From NCBI GenBank assembly GCA_013042025.1, contig JABDQY010000183.1, positions 1 to 7,889 of the forward strand: a stretch of DNA of 7,889 nucleotides, written 5' to 3'. Shown here in pieces: positions 1 through 7,099 of the stretch. Under the pieces are notes generated by a model. That model was not told the DNA's origin, made no database searches, and saw nothing but the letters and a program-made list of their open reading frames with translations. This DNA is from Bacteroidia bacterium (lineage in GTDB: Bacteria; Bacteroidota; Bacteroidia; NS11-12g; UBA9320). The position numbers and the translations under genes were made by a program. The stretch's first letter is position 1; every line of letters begins with the position of its first letter.

Positions 1-3000
1 ATCGTACTCCATCGGAACAACCTCATGAGTATATGAGCTTGTACACCGATACTTCTAATTATTATTTAACATGGACCACAAGTACACCAGGTAAGCGTAT
101 TTCCAATTTCTACAACTCTGATTATACAGGTAAAACCACAGATGAATGGATATGGTATCATTCACCACGCGTTTTCAATACAGATGGGAGTCTCAATAGC
201 GATGAATTTTATGATGGAAGTCCATATAACTCTCCTGGATTTTATTCTGAATACACGGAAGGAGAAGGATGGTTCAGCTCTTATATTGCAGCAAGCAGAA
301 CAGCTCTTTTTGGAGTTAATACTGAGCATTATAATTCATCTGGACCTACACCAGAATATGAGTTTGCAGTTTATGGCAAATCTGATCCAATAGGCACGGG
401 TGCAATCATTAATGGTATAAACCACGAAATTCAAGCAAGTATAGGTAGCACAATTCTGTTGAGTCAAAAACATCGAGGTTATACCAAAATTGTTAAATCT
501 GGTTCGTTAGATGCTAGTTTGATGGGAACTCCTACAACCGACTTTGATTTCAAGTCTATCTATTTAACTAAAGGAAGACATGCGGTTTCTTATATAATAG
601 TAGACTACCCAAGAAACTTAACTATGAATAATGCTTCTACCTTCGGTTGGAAGTACACTGGGAATAACACCTATTTTGAATTTACAGATTACTCAGGAAG
701 TAATCCTTGGATTTACGATTTAACCAATAATCGAAGAATTCAGGGTGATGTGACTGGTTCTACATTACAATTTAATAGTTCTAGTGTTGGAGAAAAGGAA
801 TTGTTTATCTCAGATCAATCAGCAATAAACACCATACCTGCATCTAACATTAAGCTTAAGAATGTTACTAAGGTAGATTATTCGTCAACCGACTACAACT
901 TCATTATTATCACAAACCCATTTCTTGCAAGCAGTGCGGCGGATTACAAGGCATATAGAGAAAGTCCAGAAGGAGGTTCTTACAATGTGCTGGTTGTAGA
1001 AACACCTGATTTATACGAAAACTTTTATTACGGTTATCACCACCCTGTAGCTTTAAGAAATTTTTGCAAGAAAATATATGACGAACAACCAAATCACCCA
1101 ACTCATGTTTTACTTTTAGGTAAAGGTCAATCGTATAATTTAATGCGTTTTGAATATGAACGTAGGCAATATGAAGATTTAGTACCTACATGGGGTATTC
1201 CTTCTTCGGATTACTTTTTCGTTACTGATTACGAACCTAACGATTTTAGTCCTGCAATGGCAATTGGTAGAGTTCCTGCTAGGATAAATAGCCAAGTGCA
1301 GAATTACTTGTACAAGTTAAAATTACATGAAAGCCATGGAAATAAATCCAAGGTCGTTCTACAACTTACTGGCGGAGAAACTGCTGCAGAACAAGCACAA
1401 CTTAAATCACATCAACAAACATACAAGTCAATCTTTGAAGGAGAAAAATTTGGAGGGAAAAGTATAAGCATTGCAAAAGCTGATGCACAAGCAGTCGATT
1501 CTTCCTTGGTTTCTGATATTCAAGCAGTTATAAACGATGGAACTAATCTTATTAGTTACTTCGGTCATGGAGCTTCTCAAGTATTGGAAATAGATATGGG
1601 TAAACCTCAGCACCTTGAAAATGAGGGCAAATATCCCTTGTTTCTTTTCAACGGTTGTGCATTAGGTAATAGTTACGGTGATGTGTCACTTCCTGAGGAT
1701 TTCTTATTACAAGAGAAAACAGGAGCTGTAGCTTGGATTGCAAGTAGTGCATTCGGATTCATACCACAACTTTATTCTTGGACTCAAATTTTTTACAAAC
1801 GCATTTATAATCTAAACTATGGAGAAAGCATAGGTGAAGTAATAGCTAAAACAACCAAAGAATATCAAAATCCTTTAGACAACTTTAACCGTTCCCAGTG
1901 TCGTCAAATGGTTTTACATGGAGATCCAGCTATTAAGCTATATACACCTCTGAAACCAGATTATACAATTCAAGATAATGTGCGTGCATACCCTGAAGAT
2001 GCAAATGCTGAACTTGATTCCTTCGCTATAGATTTTACACTTGAGAATTTTGGAATGGCGAGTAGCGATACTCCATCCGTTTTTGTGAGCTTAAAATACA
2101 GTAATGATACGATAAGAAAATTTGGTCCTTATACGTATGGTAGAATAAATACCACGAAAGATGTACGGATTTGGTTTCCGAATGGTCCATACAGTAATGG
2201 ATTTCATACGTTTACAATAACCGTTGATTATGGCGACAGTATTGCTGAACTTGCTCCTTTTGGAGAGCTTAACAATACGTATGAATACACATACTACATG
2301 CCTTCTAACAGTTTAAGTGTACTTAAACCTAAAAAGGATGGAATTATACCAGACCCAGAGGTTATTCTTGAAGTTCAAAACAACAACATACTTGCTGGAA
2401 ATGTTGAAGTAATTTTTGAAATTGACACTACTCCTTTGTATAATAGCCCTGTTCTACAAAATTCAGGAGTGATTACGGGAAGTAACATTATTAAACATCG
2501 TTTTATTCTTCCTCCTTTTGATAGCACCGACTTCTTTTGGAGAGCAAGATACAATAAACCAGCAAATGAAGGTGGAACTTGGGAAAACTCAACATTTGCT
2601 CTAATTCACAATAGTCCAGTAGGTTGGTCTCAAGGTTATTATTCCAAACTTGGTGAAACTACAAAGGATCGGATTAAACTAGATTCCAATAAACGAAATA
2701 TAGAATTCACCAAAACAATCGGAGACAAATTTGTGCTTAACGTTGCCGGAAGAGGCACTCACGTAACAAAACGTAACATGTACATTGGCTTCAACAAAAC
2801 CATTGGTAGATATTTATGGAATGGAGTCGAGGTAATTGCTATTGACCCGGATAATTTAGATAGAATAAGTTACCCAAGTGTATACAACAGAATTGTAGCA
2901 GGTAGAGATCATAAAGGATTCAAATATCACATTGCTGGAGAATACTCTGGAGTGTTTTGGTTTGACACTCGAAATGCAGCAGTGCGTGATTCTTTGCTTA

Positions 3001-4652
3001 AACACCTGCATAAGATTCCTGAGAAATACATGGTTTTTATGATGACATCAGGAACAACAGCAAATGACCAATGGGCAGATACCTTGTTCCAAGCAATTGA
3101 AGATTTCGGTGCAATTGAAATTAGAAATGTGCCGGATGGTTATCCATATGGCCTATTTGGCGAAAGAGGTTTGGCTCCTGGTAAGGCCACTGAATTAGTG
3201 GCAAATGTCAATTCATCAGCTGATCCTGAAACCCAGCAAGCAAACTTTGCTTCTGTGTTGTATCCAATATCAACTGAAGGAATAATTAAATCACAGAAAA
3301 TTGGTCCTGCAACCGAATGGAAAGAGTTTTATAAACGCAAGGGTAAAACATATGACTCTCCTGAGGACTCTGTTTATTATCGCATTATTGGAGTTAGGCA
3401 AAGTGAAACTGAAGATTTATTGGTAGACAAAATTTATAATTCCTCTTTAGATATTTCCAATATTGATGCCTATGTATACCCTTACTTGAAAATTGAAGCT
3501 CATTTTAAAGATGAGATAGAACGAACTCCTGAACAACAAGAAAGATGGACAATATTGTACGAAGGGGTGCCTGAGGGGACTATACAACCATCAATTGCAT
3601 ACCATCAAAGTCATGATACCATTCAAGAAGGAGACTCAATCTCATTTGAAGTAGCGTACCAGAATATTTCAAATTATTCAATGGATAGTGTTTTAGTATT
3701 GGCAATTAATCGAAAGTCGGATAATTTGGTTGATACAATAGAAAGAAAATACTATTACCCCCTTCTTCCTAATGATTCAGTTATTCTAACGTACAAATTT
3801 GATACACGTGGACTAACAGGAAACAATCGATTCACTATCATAGTGAATCCAGACTTCGACCAACCAGAAGAGAAACTTGAGAATAATGTACTTGATCTAA
3901 GATATTTGGTTTTAAATGATGAAAGAAATCCGTTACTTGACGTTGTGTTTGATGGCGTTCATATCTTGGATGAAGATATTGTTTCTCCAAACACAGTTAT
4001 TACAATGTCTGTCCTGGATGAAAATGAATTTATCTTTATTGATAATCCTAGTTCATTTGATGTAATTATTCAGAAAGTAAATGAAAGTGGAAACCCATAC
4101 GGTCCGATCGATTCAATACTGCATACTAGAAGTGATGTTGTCTTTTATCCTGCCACCAAACCTGGCGAAAAAGCTGTATTAGAATATTCAGCAAATGAAT
4201 TAGAATCGGGAACATACAGGCTTACTGTAGTTGTTACAGATGCTTCAGGAAACGTTTCTAGTGATTTGAAATATCAAATCAATTTTAAAGTAGTGCGTGA
4301 AGCAACTATTTCAAATATTTATCCATATCCAAATCCATTTACAACTTCAATGAAGTTTGTTTATACCTTAACAGGAGAGCAGATACCTGACTATATGAAA
4401 ATTCAGATTTTAACTGTTACTGGTAAAATTGTGCGAGAAATTACACAAAGTGAGTTAGGCCATATTAAGATTGGAAACAACATTTCTGAGTTTAGTTGGG
4501 ATGGTACAGACGAATTTGGAGACCAATTAGCAAATGGAGTTTATCTGTACAAGGTTGTGGCAAAAATTGATGGCGAGGACATCGAACGTTATGAGACTGC
4601 TGGAGATAATTTCTTCACTCAAGGCTTTGGTAAGATTTATTTGATGCGTTAA
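1..4652 (+). CDS. porU2: PorU2-like type IX secretion sortase / gingipain-family C25 peptidase, 5' partial
   Basis: The reading frame is open from base 3 to the TAA at 4650-4652, so the true start and signal peptide lie left of the window; the ATG at 33 is internal. Numbering below counts that ATG as residue 1 (1539 residues visible). Residues 1-285 are a beta-rich region like the N-terminal part of PorU proteins. Residues about 288-636 are a peptidase C25 domain: SSDYFF with candidate acid D393, IGRVPA at 411-416, catalytic His512 in YFGHGA, nucleophile Cys542 in NGCALG, and a closing HGDPAIKLY at 629. The only three cysteines (345, 542, 623) all lie in this domain. Next come a CARDB-like domain (about 642-750), an ILEI/PANDER-like region (about 928-1056), a second CARDB-like domain (about 1179-1293), an Ig-like stretch (1300-1424) and a FlgD-like/T9SS C-terminal domain (1428-1539). 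By family knowledge, PorU cleaves T9SS sorting signals at the outer membrane; the PorU2 substrate is uncertain. It could instead be a secreted gingipain-like protease, but the size and C-terminal sequence favour PorU2. Confidence 0.85.
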   Translation, partial: RTPSEQPHEYMSLYTDTSNYYLTWTTSTPGKRISNFYNSDYTGKTTDEWIWYHSPRVFNTDGSLNSDEFYDGSPYNSPGFYSEYTEGEGWFSSYIAASRTALFGVNTEHYNSSGPTPEYEFAVYGKSDPIGTGAIINGINHEIQASIGSTILLSQKHRGYTKIVKSGSLDASLMGTPTTDFDFKSIYLTKGRHAVSYIIVDYPRNLTMNNASTFGWKYTGNNTYFEFTDYSGSNPWIYDLTNNRRIQGDVTGSTLQFNSSSVGEKELFISDQSAINTIPASNIKLKNVTKVDYSSTDYNFIIITNPFLASSAADYKAYRESPEGGSYNVLVVETPDLYENFYYGYHHPVALRNFCKKIYDEQPNHPTHVLLLGKGQSYNLMRFEYERRQYEDLVPTWGIPSSDYFFVTDYEPNDFSPAMAIGRVPARINSQVQNYLYKLKLHESHGNKSKVVLQLTGGETAAEQAQLKSHQQTYKSIFEGEKFGGKSISIAKADAQAVDSSLVSDIQAVINDGTNLISYFGHGASQVLEIDMGKPQHLENEGKYPLFLFNGCALGNSYGDVSLPEDFLLQEKTGAVAWIASSAFGFIPQLYSWTQIFYKRIYNLNYGESIGEVIAKTTKEYQNPLDNFNRSQCRQMVLHGDPAIKLYTPLKPDYTIQDNVRAYPEDANAELDSFAIDFTLENFGMASSDTPSVFVSLKYSNDTIRKFGPYTYGRINTTKDVRIWFPNGPYSNGFHTFTITVDYGDSIAELAPFGELNNTYEYTYYMPSNSLSVLKPKKDGIIPDPEVILEVQNNNILAGNVEVIFEIDTTPLYNSPVLQNSGVITGSNIIKHRFILPPFDSTDFFWRARYNKPANEGGTWENSTFALIHNSPVGWSQGYYSKLGETTKDRIKLDSNKRNIEFTKTIGDKFVLNVAGRGTHVTKRNMYIGFNKTIGRYLWNGVEVIAIDPDNLDRISYPSVYNRIVAGRDHKGFKYHIAGEYSGVFWFDTRNAAVRDSLLKHLHKIPEKYMVFMMTSGTTANDQWADTLFQAIEDFGAIEIRNVPDGYPYGLFGERGLAPGKATELVANVNSSADPETQQANFASVLYPISTEGIIKSQKIGPATEWKEFYKRKGKTYDSPEDSVYYRIIGVRQSETEDLLVDKIYNSSLDISNIDAYVYPYLKIEAHFKDEIERTPEQQERWTILYEGVPEGTIQPSIAYHQSHDTIQEGDSISFEVAYQNISNYSMDSVLVLAINRKSDNLVDTIERKYYYPLLPNDSVILTYKFDTRGLTGNNRFTIIVNPDFDQPEEKLENNVLDLRYLVLNDERNPLLDVVFDGVHILDEDIVSPNTVITMSVLDENEFIFIDNPSSFDVIIQKVNESGNPYGPIDSILHTRSDVVFYPATKPGEKAVLEYSANELESGTYRLTVVVTDASGNVSSDLKYQINFKVVREATISNIYPYPNPFTTSMKFVYTLTGEQIPDYMKIQILTVTGKIVREITQSELGHIKIGNNISEFSWDGTDEFGDQLANGVYLYKVVAKIDGEDIERYETAGDNFFTQGFGKIYLMR
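897..1946 (+). other. Peptidase C25 (gingipain) catalytic domain
   Basis: This segment encodes the caspase-like cysteine peptidase core of the large protein, residues about 289-637 counted from the ATG at 33. It opens with a hydrophobic strand (FIIITNPF) and a second strand (THVLLLGKG). The SSDYFF and IGRVPA blocks follow, then the His/Cys pair: His512 in a GHG motif (codon 1566-1568) and Cys542 in NGCALG (codon 1656-1658). The 30-residue gap between them is close to that in gingipains. All catalytic residues are present, so the domain should be active, unlike some degenerate C25 relatives. The assignment of D393 as the third catalytic residue is inferred from its position only. Confidence 0.88.
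2814..3200 (+). other. ILEI/PANDER-like (FAM3-type) domain within the C25 protein
   Basis: Residues about 928-1056 carry an ordered set of motifs that recall the interleukin-like EMT inducer / PANDER domain. These are a strand ending in NGVEVIAIDP (930-939), FDT at 977-979, a helix followed by a strand with IPEKYMVFMM, an AIEDFGA helix cap, and YGLFGERGLAPGKATE near 1039-1054. In FAM3 and POMGnT1-type proteins this fold includes a stem domain that binds carbohydrate. The call is from motif memory, not from an alignment. The boundaries are approximate, and a binding role is inferred. Confidence 0.55.
4314..4649 (+). other. C-terminal FlgD-like / T9SS sorting-type domain
   Basis: The last 110 or so residues begin with YPYPNPF (1430-1436), the usual opening of T9SS type A sorting domains and of FlgD Ig-like domains. 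They continue with a strand-turn-strand pattern (IQILTVTGKIVREI), a FSWDGTDEFGDQLANGVYLYKV block typical in order of residues for FlgD-like repeats, and a short tail ending in GKIYLMR. The WDGTDE...LANGVY signature is well known in this fold. Whether the domain is a cleaved secretion signal or a stable part of the mature protein cannot be told from sequence. Confidence 0.75.
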
Positions 4653-4657
4653 TTCAT

Positions 4658-4668
4658 AAAGGAATTTG
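4658..4668 (+). promoter_or_regulatory. Ribosome binding site and TTG start of the membrane protein gene
   Basis: AAAGGA at 4658-4663 lies only 2 nt before a TTG at 4666-4668. An in-frame TAA at 4657-4659 closes the frame upstream, and no in-frame ATG occurs until codon 355. TTG is therefore the only start that keeps the first membrane segment. The spacing is short for a Shine-Dalgarno site. Initiation may instead depend on coupling to the stop of the upstream gene at 4652. Confidence 0.55.
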
Positions 4669-5967
4669 CTCAAAAAGGTATCTCCATATCTATTAATTCT
4701 ACTTTTTCTTTTAGCCGTTTTACCTCAGTTTTCTAATCCAATAAATGGTCTAGATGCAGCCTGGAATTTTAGCAATGCAGTTAATCTTTCAGGTGATTTT
4801 TTTAATCACTACACCAACAACATTGTTTCAAACCTATACTGCTACACCCAATCTTTTATTGCTTTTGGAATCTCAAATCAATACGGTTCAGTGGTATTTC
4901 ATAGTTTAATCTTACTCGGATTTCTGCTCTTAATTTATGGGGAGTTAGGATTCTCTAATAAAGCATTCTTTCTTGGTTTAATAATTATTTCGAGTTATTA
5001 CTTTAAACTACATCGATCGGAACATGTAACGCTTCTCTTAGGAATAATTTTGTATCAGTCTGGTTTTAAATCATATGACACATTTACACGTATATCAATT
5101 ACCTCTGTGCTTGTTTTTATCCTTCATCCAGTTCATGGATTATTCACTTTTGTAGGACTCTTAGCTTATGAGCAGAGTATATGGAAATATAAATTCAAGA
5201 TTGCTGCAATTACTCTTATAGCATTTATATGTATTGTGGCAATTCATATTCTAATTCCTGAAAATACGTATAGCAATTCGCTTCTAACTAGAATTGAAAA
5301 TATAGGATTTGCTCCAATAACTACATTTATAAAACACGGAACAATAACGCTACTTGCACTTGTACTCCTAACTTACAAAAATTGGAATCTTAAATTTGGT
5401 TTACACTTGCTAACGCTGCTTGTTTTAATTACCATATTTGGAACTGCCAATTACTTTGTCTACTTATATCTACCACTAATTTTAGTAACAATTAATGAAA
5501 AGAATACTGTTCTTTTTCAACCAATACTGATTGGGTTAATTGCACTTTCAAGCATTATCAATATCATCCATCCAGTCTTTGTTCAATTTGAAAATCCTTC
5601 TTATGCTCAAACCGGGAAGGCTATTTTACTAGAAAATAATAAACGAGCTGCAAACCATAATAGTAAATCAAAAGTATTTTCGGAGAACTATTATGCTGCT
5701 CCCTTATTTAAGAATTCCCAATCTCGAATGATACTAGTTGATAAACAACAGGTATTACTAGTTGACTCCGTTTCGAGTGGAGATGTAATCTTATCCTATT
5801 TCAAATCTAAACCACAAAAAATCATCTCTCATTTGGAACAGAACTATCCAACGTTAAATTTTCACATAAAAGAAGTGGTTGCAGAGAATCAAGGATACTT
5901 AACATTATCTTCTTTGTACAAGAAAAGAACTGAACCGATTGGACTATGGTTAATCGATGTTAAATGA
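4666..5967 (+). CDS. Polytopic inner-membrane protein, possibly a GT-C-type glycosyltransferase; function unknown
   Basis: This 433-residue protein is highly hydrophobic in its first 307 residues. Likely membrane segments are at 5-23, 74-92, 97-114, 118-132, 143-168, 177-197, 225-237, 246-276 (perhaps two) and 283-307. A large loop of about 50 residues follows the first helix and contains Asp30 in a GLDAAW sequence. An acidic residue in the first outside loop, a many-helix core and a soluble C-terminal domain (here about 308-433) are the usual layout of GT-C glycosyltransferases that use polyprenyl-linked sugars, and the two genes to the right are glycosyltransferases. No family motif was recognised, so this is only a suggestion; an O-antigen-type membrane protein is an alternative. 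The gene starts 13 nt after the PorU2-like gene on the same strand, which suggests cotranscription. Its last 8 bases overlap the end of the convergent gene. Confidence 0.7.
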   Translation: MLKKVSPYLLILLFLLAVLPQFSNPINGLDAAWNFSNAVNLSGDFFNHYTNNIVSNLYCYTQSFIAFGISNQYGSVVFHSLILLGFLLLIYGELGFSNKAFFLGLIIISSYYFKLHRSEHVTLLLGIILYQSGFKSYDTFTRISITSVLVFILHPVHGLFTFVGLLAYEQSIWKYKFKIAAITLIAFICIVAIHILIPENTYSNSLLTRIENIGFAPITTFIKHGTITLLALVLLTYKNWNLKFGLHLLTLLVLITIFGTANYFVYLYLPLILVTINEKNTVLFQPILIGLIALSSIINIIHPVFVQFENPSYAQTGKAILLENNKRAANHNSKSKVFSENYYAAPLFKNSQSRMILVDKQQVLLVDSVSSGDVILSYFKSKPQKIISHLEQNYPTLNFHIKEVVAENQGYLTLSSLYKKRTEPIGLWLIDVK

Positions 5968-7099
5968 ATCGGGAAATTATTTCAGACCACTTCATCTTTA
6001 TTAAGTCCTTTATTCTGGTATCTGGATAGTAATACAAGAAATTCTCTTTTAACTTTTCTTGCCTATTTTTTTGCCTAAAACTTCTTGTTTTAGCAAGTTG
6101 GTAAAATTCACCTTCTTGATGGAATAGTAAATTGTTTATCTCAGGTTTTAATCTTCGCTCCCATCCAAACAATCCTATATTAGTCGGTTTTTCAGATATC
6201 AAATACTCAGAGCTAATTTTACTTAATGTCTTGTTTCCATAGATGTCCATTTCAAAGTCATATACCTCAAGTTCAGGATTGTATTTCTTTACCACTCTTG
6301 GGATAAGCTCATAGAATGAATCATATACATTATCAGTTTCTTCCAATTTATTGAAATCACCAAAACGCTTAGAAATGTAGAGTTTTGATTGATGGACATA
6401 CTTCAACGTCTGTTTCTTCATATGCACTCCAATATCTGCGAAATCAGAAGTTAAGCTGTAGCGTGGAAATGCTAAGTAGGTTCCAGAATGTTGAAGAAAA
6501 CAATAAAAACTCTTCTCCCAAACTTCATTGCTCCATTTCTTAACATTCTCAGGTAAATGATAACTTTCAAAATCGTTATCAAAGGTTTCTAAAAATTTAA
6601 AATAGGGTTCCAACATATCCCAAGAATAAAAACACCCTTTGCTTGACGGTCTTTGCATGTAATAGATAAATTCATTATTAGGTATTAGTTCGAAAGGGAA
6701 ATGATTGGATTCGAGAATTGGATATCTGTATAGACTTAAGCCTGAGATGTTCCTTTCTTGCTTGATTAATTTTTGAGCATGTAACAAATATTCCTGAAAG
6801 CTGGAAGAAACTACCAAATCATCTTCTAAAAGAATCACATGTCCTAAGTCTTTAGCCATCTTCATGCATGCCAAAATATGTGCATCCACTCCCAATTGCT
6901 TTGATTGCTGGATTACTTTATACTCGCCATGTCTCCATTGGATTGAGTTTACATAATCTACTACTGCTGAACTACTACTCCCATCGCAGCTTATATAGAT
7001 ATCTAAATTCCCTCGTATAGGAGTTTTTAGAATGCTATTCATAAGCCTCCTAATAGAATGAATTCTATTATAAACAGGTATTACAAGGTTAAATGTCAA
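5960..7099 (-). CDS. Glycosyltransferase, GT-A fold (family 2 / GNT-I-like)
   Basis: This 379-residue soluble protein begins with FNLVIPVYNR (residues 3-12), the nucleotide-binding first strand of GT-A enzymes. It continues with YISCDGSS (35-42), a KQLGVDAHI segment (67-75) and VILLEDDLVVS (88-98), in which EDD at 92-94 is the expected metal- and sugar-nucleotide-binding DxD motif. The LEDDL block, the following helix and SSKGCFYSWDML (152-163) resemble GNT-I-like and capsule-type glycosyltransferases. Residues after about 250 match nothing I recognise, though GLFGWERRLKPE (309-320) stands out. There is no signal peptide or membrane helix, so it probably acts on the cytoplasmic face. The donor and acceptor sugars cannot be read from the sequence. 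The start is TTG at 7097-7099: an in-frame stop lies four codons upstream (7109-7111), and a later Met at residue 20 would remove the first strand. Confidence 0.85.
   Translation of the reverse strand: MTFNLVIPVYNRIHSIRRLMNSILKTPIRGNLDIYISCDGSSSSAVVDYVNSIQWRHGEYKVIQQSKQLGVDAHILACMKMAKDLGHVILLEDDLVVSSSFQEYLLHAQKLIKQERNISGLSLYRYPILESNHFPFELIPNNEFIYYMQRPSSKGCFYSWDMLEPYFKFLETFDNDFESYHLPENVKKWSNEVWEKSFYCFLQHSGTYLAFPRYSLTSDFADIGVHMKKQTLKYVHQSKLYISKRFGDFNKLEETDNVYDSFYELIPRVVKKYNPELEVYDFEMDIYGNKTLSKISSEYLISEKPTNIGLFGWERRLKPEINNLLFHQEGEFYQLAKTRSFRQKNRQEKLKENFLYYYPDTRIKDLIKMKWSEIISRFI
7051..7070. repeat. Perfect 9-bp inverted repeat (possible operator)
   Basis: TAATAGAATGAATTCTATTA has two perfect 9-bp arms (7051-7059 and 7062-7070) around a GA spacer. 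It lies 22 nt upstream of the plus-strand glycosyltransferase start and inside codons 10-17 of the minus-strand gene. Position and symmetry suit a dimeric regulator site. An AT-rich coding coincidence is also possible. Confidence 0.4.
7085..7092 (+). promoter_or_regulatory. Ribosome binding site for the plus-strand GT2 gene
   Basis: AAGG at 7085-7088 stands 4 nt before the ATG at 7093-7095. The codon directly before the ATG is an in-frame TAA (7090-7092), so this ATG is the earliest possible start. The site is embedded in the coding sequence of the opposite-strand glycosyltransferase. Confidence 0.5.

Noticed and set aside
33..35. ATG 33 as the true start of the PorU2-like protein
   Set aside because: The frame is open to the left edge, there is no signal peptide after this ATG, and no ribosome binding site precedes it.
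142..393. 83-codon plus-strand open frame
   Set aside because: It lies wholly inside the PorU2-like gene in another frame and its translation shows no recognisable domain.
910..1101. 63-codon minus-strand open frame
   Set aside because: It is antisense to the C25 domain, with no domain or ribosome binding site of note, and is a shadow of the real gene.
1428..1613. 61-codon minus-strand open frame
   Set aside because: It is antisense to the catalytic His region and is explained by the codon bias of the real gene.
5935..5972. CCGATT ... AATCGG inverted repeat at the convergent gene ends, considered as a two-way terminator
   Set aside because: The stem is only 6 bp with a 26-nt loop and no T-run follows, so it is too weak to call.
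6079..6098. AACTT ... AAGTT short inverted repeat in the minus-strand gene
   Set aside because: The arms are 5 bp with a long loop, which is expected by chance in AT-rich coding DNA.
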